A stretch of 64,000 nucleotides of DNA from Seriola aureovittata. Its lineage: Eukaryota > Chordata > Actinopteri > Carangiformes > Carangidae. The notes below the pieces were generated by a model, which saw only the letters and a list, made by a program, of their open reading frames with translations, was not told where the DNA came from and did no database searches. The stretch covers positions 11,033,501 through 11,097,500 of the forward strand of contig NC_079378.1 of assembly GCF_021018895.1 (NCBI RefSeq). Reading direction: 5' to 3'. The translations under genes and the position numbers were made by a program. Below are positions 15,201 to 29,300 of the stretch, in pieces. Within the stretch, counting starts at the first letter, position 1, and every line of letters starts with the position of its first letter.

Positions 15201-18200
15201 GATAAAATAGGTTATTTGATGTGGGGTTGTATGAGGTAGTCATGCATAGTCAGTGTATTACCTGCAGTACATTCAGATCAGGTTATTAGTCTCACTCAAA
15301 GATTTTGTAAAGACTTCCAGTATTTACCGTATTCCTTTGAGATTATTTCCCCTCATGCTCCTTGAGAATATTTTCAGGAAGAAAAAGTTTTTTCAAAACT
15401 TTTATGCTCTTTGAAATTCTGCATGATTATCATTACTATTATATAAACTTATTAAATCAACACTATAGTTGTCATGATTTGGAATTTGTATTTAGGATTT
15501 CCTGCTTTATTTTGAAATAATTTTCTTTGCGTCCAAGTACCTTTTCCTTGGGTCCTAATATCACAAAAATCAAAGTATTCCGAGTTATGAATATTGTCCT
15601 GTGAAGTCCATTGCAAGCTGTTGAGTGACTTTATTCGCAACACCCTCCTCCACGTTTTATCTGTTCTCTCTCATGCCTGTAAGCGGGCATGCTTGTTTGG
15701 TTTTTTTTTTTCAGCTGACTGGCCACAAAATTAACTTCTCCCTGCAAAGTTCCGTTTAGATTTCACTCAAGCAGGTGAAGACAGCGAGCGTACCCGAGCG
15801 AAAAACCGAAGACACGATTCTTTGAGTCAGAGAAAGTGCTGCCATTGTTTACTGCCTTTGTCAATCACTGTATCTTGAAGACAGGCGTCTGCCCTGTCGA
15901 ATGAGACCAAACACTGTGGGTTGGGCAATTCTGAGCCAATGCTAATTGGCTGTGAAAAGTGTGAAATGTCCCACGTAGAATGGATATGATGATTTTCATA
16001 CTTCTTGCATAGAGTAGCCTATATCCTAGGTACTGTTATCAAATGTAACTAATAGTCTGATGGTAAACTAGCAACTAGAAGTTAGAAGATATTACTTTTG
16101 GCCCTACAGTTCTCCTGTTGTAAGCAACATCATTTGAATATGTAAATTAATGCAAATTACATTTTAAATGTGTATTTGGTGCTAAAGAAGTCAGGGTTAG
16201 TGACAGTGTTCACATCATTGAACATCACTCTTTGCATGAGACAAGACAAAAATCTTAAGATAATGTTAAACACGTTTGATTTTATCGGAATGTCAAAACG
16301 AATCGAGCTGATGTGAACGCGCCACAACATTAGCTAAACTTTCATGATTTTATTTGGTCTTTGACAGTGAAATTGCTTGAAAATATGTTTGGTGTAAAAC
16401 CAGCATTAGGGATAGAGAGTGTTAATCACACCCCCTGCTATTACACAGATACAGCAAATGAGACTCATGCCACTCTGAAAAGTACTGGAGTTGTACCATT
16501 CTTGATCATAACTGTGAGATGTCATCTTCTCAAATATCAGCTCTGGAACAAACTTAATCGAACTCACCGAAGTGATGTTATCACACTGAGTAATGCACCT
16601 TAAGCAGATATAACTTTTGAAATCACCCAAAAATACACCCATCCCAGAATCAATGCTGAACTCTACAATGTACTGGGGAGAGCTCTTCCTATCTGAGGAG
16701 CAATAACTTGCCAAGATTTTTTGTGGAGAGGCTAGCCCCTGTTTCACCTTTCTAGCTGTCCAGTGATGCCTCAGTCAGGCAAGAAATTAAGGAGTTTTTC
16801 ATCTGAAGTTCTGCTTTGAAGTCAGGGGGGAAAAATGTGCCAAACCACATATGTATGTGGGTCACGTTCAAAATATAATGTAGCACCGTAAGGACTAGAT
16901 AGCATCCATATGTGTTGTGTAAGAAGCAGAATCAATCAATCAAATGTAGGTCGATGCTTAACAAACTGAGAAAGACTAGTGAGACAGCAGTGTTGGAGAC
17001 TAATGCAGACAAATAAATATTAGACGAACCTGTGAAAACTCAGCTTCACAGGGTCTGTCCCGGTACCCACACCTACAAATGTCGACACATAGTCCAATTA
17101 ACCCAAACTTGGTGCACACTTCTCCTAGGGTGGTATTCCCACAATCCACCTGCGTCACACCAAACATTACAATTAAGTTTCAAAACACAAACAACAATGT
17201 TTCACTTCCACACTATTCTGACATTTAAAGCTACAGACCATATAGTCCAATTATTAAATCAAATATAAATTGTCAACTCACTTAAAAAACAAATGCAGCA
17301 ATTTTGACTGAACTTCTGTGGCTGCTCTGCAGTATGTTGAGATTAATTGGATGAAAGTCAACTAAACTCTGAGAGAAAGTAATAATATGGTGTTGTTTCT
17401 TTTTTGATTAAAAGTTATTGGGCAGTTGTGGCCCTCAGCAAAGAATATCTTCCATAAAGAACCAATAATTGCTTCAGTGTTGGAGGTCAAAAGAGCAGAC
17501 CAAATAATGGAAGATAAAATGAGTTACCTCCAAGACAGAGAGAAAAGATCTGTGGAATCTGTTCGAGTCATACTTTTATTTCAGCACTTAAGTAAACACA
17601 ACTTTGATTGAGTACTGTCGGGCCAGCTCCAGTTTGTTTAGAGAAGGCCACCAAAAATGACCTCTTCCTGTCATCATACTTTTGTTAGGAGATAAAGAAA
17701 ATGATTAAAAAAAATCATGAGTTCACACATTTTACTGTTTATCTATCCAGTGTAGGTCCCTTTGGGGTTAGACTACAATAAGAAAGTGACACTAATGAGC
17801 ATTAATTAAAATTTCACACTAAAAGACCGGATACCTGACAAAACAAAATAAACACACAGTGAGCAGGGAGATATATTATATTTTAAGTTCTGCTCTCTAT
17901 CTTGTCAAGAACATAATTCTTAACAATAATGACTCCTTAATTTATTTTTCTTCATTCATTTTTCTTATTTCAACATTATTTTACACTGTATTAAACCACA
18001 AGGAGAGCTACTGTTGAGATCAGTGTCATGTAAGGTAAATGGTCCAAGTATGTGTGTACAGGCTGTGAGACTGAGTACTGTAACAGGCTGAGTGTGCGCC
18101 TGTATGAACACGACGAACACGTCATTTCTGTTTGCATTTTCAGATAAATATATGACGGCACAGAAAAGATGAAATGCTGGAATGTTAAGATTTGTAACAG

Positions 18201-20060
18201 GATGAACAAGTCTCTTATTAATTAAACCTCTCCTTTGTCACAAAAAAATTAATAAATATGATGTAAAATCAGGTAAATTTTGTGGATCTCCACAATCAAC
18301 AATGTAAGATTTATTTATCTGTTTCAGATGTCCTTTTTTTTTTTTTAGTTTATTCATTTATACATCCAGTAGGCAACCTATTTCTTTACCATTATGTGTT
18401 ACATTAATGGCATATAAATTGCTCCAGAAAGAAAACCCTGGATATATTAATCCTAAAAAGCAGCAGCCAGAAAATTCTCATTAAAACTGAGATGACATGT
18501 TGAAAACTGAATGAAACTGGTGCTGTGCATGTAAAAGTATGTATCACCTCCTACTCAAAGTCACTGTAAACTCTCCCAACTTCTAATTTCTGCCTTTTTC
18601 CACCCCCGGTCCTACTTTTTGCTCAACAGATAGCTTGACAGGCAAGAGGCCTGAAACTCTAATAGTGCAGTGACTCAGCCCACAAATTAAACTTTCCCCG
18701 TAAAGAATCGAAATCTGCTGTGCAAATCTCCCATATTAGCAAAATGCAGTTGACGACTGTTGATATCAGCTTATATCAGAAAATCTATTATGATAAGTCT
18801 ACAAATTCATCATTACATCTGTAAAACCTGATTGAGGTCACACTGTCCCACAGTAATGCATATCCAAATGCAGCCATTTGTCCAAATTTATTGATTCTGC
18901 TGCAGCACCTAGAGTCTTTATTAGCTGGCACATAATGTTCCCCCCGGCCTGGCCTGTGAAATTGAGCTACAAGCTTAGCAATGGCCCGTAGCCAGTCACC
19001 GCCTTCATGAAGAATAGGCAAGTAGCAAGGGGCCAAGCCATTACCATAGCACAAATTGACTTTGCTTGACAAAATCATTTTAAATTGAACACTGTAAGAG
19101 ATTTTTTTTTTTTTTTTGGGGCCAAATGAAAACATTGTCAGTAGGAATTTGAATGGATGGATTGCAGAATGGAAGGAACAATTATCACACAAAGATATTT
19201 CTGTTCACCAAGAATAATTTGGGCTAGCGTACCAAGGTTTGTAATTGTAATATTGTATTTATAACATGCATCCTCCTCATCCTCCTCAGTGGGTTGACTC
19301 CTCATCGACTGCAGCCACGCAGGGCCAATTACATCTGCGGGTTCATCCGTGACAGGAGGTCACGCTGCAAAGGTCAACATCATCAGTGTATTCCAACCTG
19401 TTCATCTACTCATCGCAGCAGGCGTCAGGGTTTTAATATAATGTTTGCCATGTGTCTGCGGTCATCATTAAATAGATATTGTGACAAGAACACATGCCTA
19501 CATCTATAACTGCATCTTAAAGCATGCCATCACTGGCAATAATTACTGCTGTAGGTCCTTTAGATGAAAATGGTAAGGGCCAAGCTAATTATATGGCGCC
19601 TGAGCATATTGATCCAGTGGGACAAGCTTTCTAATCATCGGCCTCATGCTGATAAAGTGTACACGGCTGCTGAAGTCAGTCTGTCAATTCCATTTCAGGC
19701 AATATACTGCTGCACATGGACCGATTAGTTCTCCTTAAGGTTTGTTCCCACAGGGAAGAATCTCATTTTAAAGCACACGTGTGCTCTATGCTTTACACAA
19801 ACTTGAGCTGGATCATGCTCTGAAAAATGTCATCTTGATTTAAATCGGCTCTTTTTCATTGTAATGAAGAGAGGGTTTTACAACTTCTCCTTGCTCCAGC
19901 TGCTAATGAGAATACATGGGGGGTAGTACTGGACAACTTTTGTCCTTCAAGCAGGAAGCCGAAGAAGATTCACATTAATTCGCATAAAACTGCACGTAGG
20001 GAGTGTTCCGCCTTCTTACGCTGTGCTTTGCTGACCTTTATTAAATTCTCTCTGCTATTG
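15201..20060. other. Non-coding sequence with a candidate conserved block
   Basis: No defensible exon. The region at about 18800-19720 is complex, with an octamer-like ATGCATATCCAAAT (about 18856), two AGGTCA half-sites eight bases apart (19357-19362, 19371-19376) and AT-rich homeodomain cores, which reads like a vertebrate non-coding element. T-runs lie at 18338-18348 and 19100-19117. Frames at 16361-16747 and 18788-19192 have no recognisable domain. Confidence 0.4.
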
Positions 20061-20082
20061 CTCTCTCTCTCTCTCTCTCTCT
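20061..20082. repeat. (CT)n microsatellite
   Basis: Eleven CT units followed by a complex flank. Confidence 0.95.
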
Positions 20083-20810
20083 GTCAGCTCAGCTCATTTT
20101 GTCTTGTCTAACTTTGCCCTTGTTTTCACTGACGTGCACTTTCAAATCAAGTTTACTTTGAATGAATTGTTTGATGCTAATAAGCCATCACAAGACTTTG
20201 ATGAAAAGGAGGAAACCGAGCGACTTTGTATTCCCTCTGAGCTCAAAACTAATTGCCTTTTAATTGATTGCTTTTAGCTTCAGTGCAGCTTGTTTCACTG
20301 TCTGTGCGTTTGCTCTATCATATAGCAAACAGTTCACCCTATAATAACTACTTATCTGGCTGTTATCTGACAGTAGATGGTTAAAAAAATGTTATTATTT
20401 TTTATCTTGGGTGCATCTGAAATTCGATCATTTCATATAAATAAGCTGTCTGCCTCGGTTGACTCCGCGGTGTCAACAGCTGAAAGTGTGCTAGACAATC
20501 TTATCCATCATCGAAGATATGGGAGAAGCAGTCCAATGCCCACGACAGTTTGCAAAGCAAAGACTAACGCTTTACTCTTGCATCAAAACATCTGTTCTTG
20601 GGAGACCTTCAGGAGCCCGCTACAGACAGGCGTCATGCGGGAGACAGAGCGAGTACCGCCGTGAGTGAGCCAGTTGTTAGCGTGCTGACACCTGGCCAGC
20701 CACAACTGATATTTAAGATCATCAATAGCTGTGTGTTTCAATGTTAAATGGTGACACTGAGTTTAGAAATAAGTTAAGTTAAAGTACTTTTTTTTTTTTT
20801 TAAGAAAAGA
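20083..20810. other. Non-coding sequence, no gene seen
   Basis: The frame at 20377-20664 has no recognisable motif. A T-run lies at 20789-20801. Confidence 0.5.
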
Positions 20811-20890
20811 CATTTGCTCAAGAACACTTCAACGTGGACAGAAAGAGCCAGACATTGAACTGCCAACCGTGTTACTAATGGGTGACCAGC
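20811..20890 (+). repeat. Dispersed teleost repeat, family B decayed fragment
   Basis: 'catttgctcaagaacacttc', 'gacattgaactgccaaccgt' and 'actaatgggtgacc' parallel the 3' half of the copy at 12216-12433 with many substitutions. Confidence 0.6.
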
Positions 20891-21810
20891 GAGTCAGGTT
20901 GATTAACAGAAATGTTTTGGGGTTTTTTTTCCCCCTTTCCTGTGAAAAGTAGAGCATTTTACTAACTTTCAAGGACAGTTGTGTTTCAGGCTTTTCCACT
21001 AATTACCTACTCAACAGTTCAAGCTTTACAACAGCTTCCATAAGCAGCCTATGGCTTCTGCGGCATGTAAAGTGTTCTGTGCCCTATTCGACAAATGTGA
21101 ATTACGATGACAGCCTCCAGCGTCACTGCCCTGCCTTCTGTTGGTTCTGGTGATATACTGCATTAGCATAGAAAAGACTTTGTCTGAACAAATGAACCAA
21201 AATCAGAAAAGGTCGGTTGTGTCTTTTTGTCATTCTCAGTCCATAAATTGCATCCAGTAAAATTACGCAATCGGACCATTTGACTTTCCTTTTCTTCCCT
21301 TGCAGTGGTCGCTTCAATGCTCCAATCCCACAGCTCTCTATAATCTCTCCATTCATGCTGCTGTTTCTTCCTACATTAGTAATGCCTCCTTCACTTCCTT
21401 GTGTGCTTAAATCTGTCTGTTTGACTGACTGCATACATCATAGTGTGCCGTGTGCGAGCATATGCAAGTGTGTTGGGAATCACATGCATATGTGCATGTC
21501 TGGGAGGACCCTGCTCCTGTCTCAGCGGGGCCTCGCCGGTACACTGGCTCCAGTGTCTGGTGGCAGCTGTCTCTCTGTGTGTCCCTGTTTCAGGTGACAA
21601 GGTGGCTCCTCGTGTCATATCATTGTTCTGCCTCAGCGCTCAAGACACCAGACTTCTGGCTCAGCTGCTCACCGCGAGACCGAGGTAGCTCTCCCCAAAC
21701 GAGAAAGGCGCTCCAGAGATAAAAACAAGAAATGATTATTTACACGCCAAGCCCGGCAAATGTTGAATGCGAGTGTAGGTTTCCAGCGCATGTGTGAATA
21801 TGCATGCCTG
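20891..21810. other. Non-coding sequence, no gene seen
   Basis: Overlapping frames on both strands at 21123-21722 show no recognisable protein. An apparent acceptor (cttgcag near 21300) has no coherent exon after it. Confidence 0.45.
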
Positions 21811-21845
21811 AGTGTGTGTGTGTGTGTGCGTGTGTGTGTGTGTGC
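21811..21845. repeat. (TG)n microsatellite
   Basis: A run of TG units with one GC interruption. Confidence 0.93.
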
Positions 21846-24800
21846 TCTCTCCTGTGTCATCCCTCCGGTATTTTTGGGATAGCTGTCTGCAAAGCTCACA
21901 GCACACAGTACGATGAGCCAGAAAAGAAAAGGCATTCACTTCTATTTCTATATTATCTCACCCAAGGGCATGCTGATATAATGAATACATCATTCTGTTA
22001 TCTCAAGTGAGCAGTACACTTGCTGATACTTTTTGCCAAGTGGACTTAGACGATTTGGGAAAGTTTCACATTTTAAAAAAAAACATGTACAAGTCCTCCC
22101 TTTGTGCATTTAAGTAGTTTATCTGTGGTCTTCTGAATTTCTTCTGAGGCGTAAAACTGTGTCAAGGTGATCTGAGCTGATATCCTTCTGAGGATGTCAG
22201 CGTGTGTGTATGAGAGAGAGTGTGATGAGAGACAAAGAGAAAACAGTAAGAGAATTTGAAAGTCTTTCAGATATAGTCATATCAAGGCCCATTCACACAC
22301 ATAAAAAAAAAGAAGAAAAAGAAGAAGAAGACGGCTTAGCTTATTCCTGTGCACGGACAAAGTTGTAAGTTTGTTCCTCTTCACCAAATTCCTCTTAAAG
22401 TGGATTTGGAGAGGAGGTCAGTTGAGATTAGTGTGGGGGGGGCACTGAATTTGCATTTGCAGGTGATGTCCTTGGTACTGCAGATACATTAAAGCTTGCA
22501 CAAGCCCCTAGAGAAAGTATTCCATGATCCCTCCCTACACACAGCTATGCTCCTAAATTCGTATTCAACTACCACGCTTTAATTTCGCTCAATGGCCAAC
22601 AAGACCAAAAATACAGTCTCTTCTTTACATGGTCAGTTTACTTTTGAAATTGTTTATTTCTCTGCCTCGCCTAACTTTTCTGCAAAATACAAACTTTATC
22701 TTGGGACACAGAACGTCTATTTTCCATACAAATTAAAGTTTGACAAAAGCTTTTTTGAAGCAAAATAAAAGTACGTTTGAGGCAGGCGGCGAGCGAGAGG
22801 GCTAAGCCTCTGAGAAACTGGCCCTTCTGGGAGGGAGAGGACTAGAGAGTGGGACACCAGGCAATTCATCAGTGCCTGAGAACGCTGTGATCCGTTGCAA
22901 CAACCACTATGCTAATGTTCTTCTCCTGAATGGATATGTCACTCTCCTTCCCGATGTCAGTGCACGAGGGTGCCGGTTTAATCTCATGTAACAGATGTTT
23001 GGAGGAAGACTGTCAAATTTAACTCTCCTCGTGGCGTTGATGAACAATCCATTCTGACAGTTTTACTCCACGTCAGTAAAAAGCAGTCGCGCACTCGTGG
23101 TCTTAATGCAAGACGCACGTAAATGTAGAAGCTGATTTTTCAACAACATTGAGTTCTTTGAAGAAGACTTTCAAGTAGGCTCTCACTATTTGATCAGTTC
23201 CAACTTCTGGCTAAAACCGAATGTTCATACTTTTTCTCACTTGCAGACTCACGTACTTAACAGTCATGTGCCTGTGAAGTCTGGAGTGCCTGTTGAGGTC
23301 CCGCTGTTGACGTCAAAGCTGCCATCATTGCAGGCATAAAACACAGTATTCTCAGTCAATGAGATTTCCGAGACGCCGGACACAGGTTGTGTATATTCTG
23401 ACAACCAAAGAAGAGATTTAGATTTGAGATTGAGATTTATGGATATCAGTAATTAAAAGTGCTGCATAGAAGAAGGGGCCGCTGTTTGGGTTAAACCTGC
23501 AGCCGATGGAGGTCACACAGCTTTTGCAGTGATCATGAGATAAAATGATGACTCATACTTTCAAAAGATAACTGCAGATAAACACTGTTTCAGAAACAGC
23601 ACAAGTTTATTGAGAAGTAAAACATGGACTGCATTTTTAGTTATTGTACCAGTATTTCATATGCAAACTCAACAGACTATGTTAATGTTTATGTCGCACA
23701 CTAATCCTTATGCAAGCACGATTACACTTGAACAGTGTTTGTGACCAGTGTGTTTATTGCTTAAATCACATTATGGCCATGTGAAGCAGAGCAGCTCATT
23801 AATAACCAGAGGCCTTGCTGTGCAGCTGATGTACTCAAAGTCATATAGATATGGACAAGCGGGCACGTCAGCAGAACAGTTGTTACATAATGTAAAGGGA
23901 ATGCCGGGTCACCATATCGCACGAATATGTGACCAGAGCTGGACACATACGCTGTATGCGAGACAAGGTTTCAGAGGGTGACTGACATCTGACATCTTTT
24001 ACCATAGCACGTTTCATCCCTTCAGACTTGACGTGATGTGTGATCCTCGCACGTCCCATAACCCATAAAGTCTGCAAGGGGCCCAGTCCACAAGTGCAGA
24101 GGGTGCACATTCGGATTCAGCTCGGGTCTCACGCGGCTACACAAAATCAAACAGTCTCAAATATCCACACAGGACACCAACGACGCTCCGAACACTGATT
24201 ATGATTGCTTGACGAACAATAAACACTTGAAATTTTTTCTCCACTTGACACCCGCCTCTCTCCGTCATGGCGCTATATCCCACATGAGGCCAAAAAGTAA
24301 TCAGACACAAACCTGAAACACACATCTCCAAAACACCCATCAACCCCCTAGCGTTCGGTATCAGCACGCATTATGATTGGCTGAAGAAATACAAACAACC
24401 AGAAATTTGTTCAAGGCTTTGACGTTTGTGCTTTATTGTTTCTCCATCTCCCCTGATTCAGTTCCACTGACGGTACTTGAAGCTTTTTTTTTTTTTTTTC
24501 TCGTTAATCAAAAGGCCTCCCTCCCCCACTCCTCCGTCTCTCTGGCAGGTACATGCAGTTCAAATCTCGAAGGTAAAAGTTCTGTGCACTTCCTCGTCAA
24601 AAGGAGAAGCTCCTGTGTGCGTTCGACGCAACAGTCTTTTCTCTCAAGGAAGCTTCAATCGAAGCTGGGTTAACTAATGCACCCGCTAATGCTGTAACAT
24701 GCTGCTCATATGCTGCACCTTGCACGGATGACACATGCCTCGATACAACTCCTCAGTCACCACATGTTGAAATAAAGTCATCTGCAGATTGATTTTTGAC

Positions 24801-25290
24801 TCCCAAGGTACACTGCTTCCGTTATCAGGTAATTTATCGTGACTGGAGCCGCTTACACTTTGGGTTATCACATATAAGCTCTTCCGTGACTGGATGTTAC
24901 ACATTGGTATTCTGTCCAAGTGTAAGTGAGAGATTGAGGATCCGGTGGGTGAACACGGGACAGGATTTATGAGATTTATCACATTTTGCTTCACTTGTTT
25001 ACCCAACTGCTCCGCAATTATGCATAACCTGTAGCAGCTTTAGAAAACACAGTGCCAGTGTTATGGCCTCGAGCAACAAATCAGCAGAGAAATGAAGCAC
25101 TTACACAATGCATTGATATTCTGCAAAGATGATTGTTATTGGGTTTTTTTTTTTTCCTGCTTCATACTGATGATAAAACAAACAAACAAACAAACAAAAA
25201 ACGATACAAAACGCAGCGTGCAGGGAAATTTGTGCAGAAGAGAAATTATCAGCAACTGAAAAAATAATAAATAATGGCAGACAGAATACA
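21846..25290. other. Non-coding sequence with a candidate conserved block
   Basis: The stretch at 22780-23080 is complex, repeat-free and richer in CpG than its surroundings, and is a candidate regulatory element. A-rich purine runs lie at 22302-22331, T-runs near 24486-24499 and 25143-25155. No exon is recognised. The frames at 23748-24110 and 24377-24673 have no known domain. Confidence 0.4.
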
Positions 25291-25600
25291 CTCAGTTTTC
25301 AGTTTATCAGAACAACCTAGCGCTAAACCTAATACAGTTCAATACAACAGTCCTGAAATAAGTCCCACCCTTCATGAAGATGATAATGTCCAGTGTTTTA
25401 TTGAAAACTGAAAAAAGGTGTTGAATTAACCGTGCGATCGCTTTGGAGGATGTAGTGTGTGGTGCTGTTGAGCTGTGCTGCACTACACAGAGAGCAGTTC
25501 CTGTTATTTAGCTTACCCTCATTGATATAAAGGGATGAACGAAATAAATAAAAACCCCCTCTCCATATAACGCAATAGACTTCAACAGCACCACAAACTC
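25291..25600 (+). repeat. Dispersed teleost repeat, family A copy 2
   Basis: 'ctcagttttcagtttatcag', 'aacctagcgctaaacctaat', 'cccttcatgaagat', 'gtgttttattgaaaactg', 'ggaggatgtagtgtg' and 'caacagcaccacaaactc' follow the order of a widespread teleost repeat. Longer than the copy at 10069-10245. The minus-strand frame at 25398-25616 is a by-product. Confidence 0.75.
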
Positions 25601-28600
25601 TAGCTCCCAAAATCAACGCATCTCCGAAACAGTTCGATTAAAAAAAAACTGAACATTACAGCTTCTTTATTGTGTTTATGGATTTTCAAGTTGATTATTC
25701 TCCTGTCTCTAGGTCTATTTTTTTTTTTTTTATTTATGTATGTCTGTTATTTTTAGTGGCAGCTGTAAGGCCCTAACCCTAACCCTCTGAAGGAACATTA
25801 AAGAAAAGTGACGTAACACGACGCAATGTGACATAAGGTCTTTTACTGAAACACGAATAAAGATTTTAAGACTGAATATGAGATTTAAAAAAAAAAAAAA
25901 AAAAAATCCTGAGAAAGAAAACTTAGTGGTGTATTTCTGAAGAGCTGTGACGCTTCGCACGTGCCATTCCTGCCCAAACCTTCACCGACTAGATTTTCAC
26001 TTCGCTCAGTTGTATGGATCCAGGGTAAATGAGGAGTAGGAGTAATCAGATGGTTCAACCTTTCCTATTAAATGATAAGAAGGCCATCTGCTGACAGGTC
26101 CGCATGTTAAAGAGACTTGCCACTGACAAATACAACACAGCCAGTCCAATTTCTCTCTTCTGCATTGTTCTTCATCAAAGCCAGCCCTGGGGTGAAGGTT
26201 ATATGGGAGAACGTCTAATCATGTGTGGACCGAATCAATCTATTTCCAATCCACAGTGGCTTTTTCTCGACATGATAAAATGGAGGGGGCTTCTATTTCC
26301 CATCTGTACTAATGTGTCGAGCGCGGTTCAAAACCAAACACATACTGTCAGAACGGAACTGGGCAGAATTCTGTTGAGCTGACCTCTTCATACTGGCAAT
26401 TTTGTTCAAGGTGCTTACGCATCATTTATAGAAAAATATACAATAACTAAAACACAACTCAGTGGTTGTATTCAAAGCATGAATAAGGAGTGTTAGTGAG
26501 AGGGTTAATGCGACCTGCACACTGAACTGAAAGTGTTGCAGCTGCCTTTTCAGATACTGTCTGATACTGTGGTACACAGGTACTCACACATTATGCTCAT
26601 AACTGTGACCCTATGTTTATCTCTACTTACAAAAGTTCTTTTAAAACATCAACAGGATCCCTGCAGCAGAGATGAAGTAATACAAACATCTTTTTCAACT
26701 TGTAACTACGATTTACTGCCACTGAGTGTTATTTGAACATATACCATGTTTTTTTTGTTTTTTTTTTTTTTTGTCATATCACTTTAAGAGCACTGTAGAT
26801 TTAAGTAATTTAAACCATTATTAGCTCTCGCTAATTCGCTGTAGCTCTATTGTACGTGCCCGTGGCGGAAGTGGATAGCTCATATTGACTGTGGCCTTTT
26901 ATCAGTCATTGTAGATACAGTTAATAGTTTCTCAGCATATAGACAGCAGGTAATTTGAGCCGCCTGTGGCTTCACCGAGTGCATCAGAGGAAAGAAAAAT
27001 AGACTGAGTGCACGTTGCAGAGGCACATAGTGATGCGTGTCACTCGTCTTTATCTTAGAGTGAGTGCGGGTCGCAACATTTGATAAGACAGAAGTGCATC
27101 AGTTCCTTCAGATGGTTGACTGACATGTACTTCAAAATGTGTCCACTGTCGATTGCCCTTTAGTCACACCATACACCCGGCACAAAACCAAGTGCTGGAT
27201 GCTGGGTTGTTCATTTGTTCAGTGCAGCATCATGTTTCCATGGCGTGGCCTGAAATAATGGTAAAGACCTGGCATGTGGTCATCTCAACCACAAGGCACA
27301 AACGTGCAGAAACAGAAGATACCAGAAAATGCTTCTTTTTTCTTTTTTTTTTAAAGTTTTTTTTTTGTTTGCCTTTTCATGCAGTTGTTTTCTCATTCAC
27401 AATTTTTTTTGTCTGATTTACTGTTTGGTTTTCTCATTTGGAGGTTTGGATTTACACTTACAGGTGAATTTTATCATTCATGGGTTTACATTCAGTTTGT
27501 TTTTTTTTTTTCAAACATTCTGGCCCTAAATTACCTTCATTGTTATCAAGCAGTACCAATGCCCACCCTCATTGAAATCGAAAAACTAAAGCAAAACTTA
27601 CAGGCTTGTGACCTGCGGGACTCCTCAGTGGTGGGTCTGAAGCCTTTTCCTCCTCTCTTGTCGATGAATGCGGGAAGCAGAGTTTGCAGAACCTTCAGAG
27701 TTCTCTCAGCTTTGGGAACTACACAATTAGAGCATAATACATAGTGCTGCATTAACATTTAAATAGTATGCAATATGTGACAATTGATACTTCTGAAGCA
27801 TTATTTCTGACTTCTCTGCCCTGGTGTTAATTGGTGCCTATAAGTGTATTGATTGTGTAGCCTATTATAATGACAGGAAGTGTCGTAACATCTTACAATG
27901 GACTAAATTCTGTTTATAATTTAAAAAGTAACATATTTGATGCTGAGTGAGACAAGCCAGAGAGACATTGAAGCTTTGAACACCCATGTGCCAGGATTTT
28001 AAAATTCATGAGGACTGAATTTGTTTGCCGACTTTACATCGGCTGTTTGAAGGACATAAAGTTTGGCACTGTAACAGAGATGGAGGTAGACAGAGGAAGG
28101 AGAGAAACGCAGAGAGGCAGATGGAAGTAATGGAGACATAAACTATAACAACGAGGATAATGGAGTAAATACTGGATATTGTGAATCCAAAAATGTCTCA
28201 AATACTCCAGGTAGGTCAACGACAGTCCAACTTCAGCTATAAGCTGTGCTGAGAAGCTAAGCTAAGGCGAACAGCAAGGTTATATTTACCAACTGATATT
28301 GTGTTAGAAAAGTCTGAAATACAGTCTAATTTGGAAAATATCCAAATGATTATATTCCAAATCTAATTTAATCTATCTATAGATTATAACATATTACTAT
28401 AAAATATGCTGAAGTTTACCTGCTGTCATGTTCTCCAGCACTAAATGCAGTTTCCGTCCCGCTGAGCATACGTAAGCCCGTACGCCCAGTTTTCAAAATG
28501 TTTTTCCGCTCCCTGGGGATGAAGCTGCTGGAAGTCCTGAGATATCTGATCAATTCAGAAAACATTGGAAAACAAATGTAACTAGAATAACAGTGTTTGA

Positions 28601-28676
28601 ATTAATTATATGTGCTTGCAGCACCTGTTAGGAAAGAATACTGAGAGATGTCTGACAGGTCGAGCGGTTAGACATA
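25601..28676. other. Non-coding sequence, no gene seen
   Basis: Homopolymer runs: T at 25719-25731, A at 25888-25907, T near 26749-26773. Only two telomere-like CCCTAA units at 25771-25786. Frames at 26104-26382 and 27153-27744 carry no recognisable domain. Confidence 0.5.
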
Positions 28677-28716
28677 CGGTGCATTCAGAAAGTATTCAGT
28701 CAAATTTTGTTAATGG
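28677..28716 (+). repeat. Possible short fragment of a dispersed fish repeat
   Basis: 'ggtgcattcagaaagtattc' followed by 'aaattttgtta' resembles the start of a repeat common in fish genomes. It is only about 40 bp, so the assignment is tentative. Confidence 0.4.
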
Positions 28717-29274
28717 TGCGTTTTTTCCCCTCATCGGGGGCTCCACGCTCAACACCAGTCTCAGTTGGTTATTTTCCCAATTTTAACCTACATCATGAAT
28801 AATCTTACAGTCAGGGAGAGGAAGAGTCTGTTGTCTTTCAGCTGTAAAAATATTTTGAGTAAACAACGGTTTCTATCAGGTTGGAAATCACTGTGCGTCA
28901 GGTAGGAAGAATATTTCGACTTGAGATATTTACATATTTCCACTCTCATTAAAACATATACACTGCTAAATCAATTCTACAAATTAGGAGACGTTCTCAT
29001 CATAACTTGGATAATTGTATTCATTTTACAAATGGACCATCCATAGATGCAGATGCAAATTAATTTAAATAATGCTTTTTTGTCTTATTAGTTTTCAGTG
29101 TCTCAGCAGTAACTTTTCAAACTTTGACAGATCTGTTCACAATATAAATACAAAATACCAGTTTTTAATGAATGTGCTGCTGCTGTCCGATGCTGCGCTG
29201 GACATACTTATTGTTTGGACAGTGTGTCATTTTATCTGTGCAATTACAAACTCCAAGGCACAGAAAAGCTGTTA
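28717..29274. other. Non-coding sequence, no gene seen
   Basis: AT-rich. The frame at 29072-29473 runs through the TTG repeat and is not a recognisable protein. Confidence 0.5.
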
Positions 29275-29300
29275 TTGTTGTTGTTGTTGTTGTTGTTGTT
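29275..29300. repeat. (TTG)n trinucleotide repeat
   Basis: Eight to nine TTG units. Confidence 0.95.

Noticed and set aside
25771..25786. CCCTAACCCTAACCCT, telomere-like
   Set aside because: Only about two and a half units, which is too short for an interstitial telomeric array.
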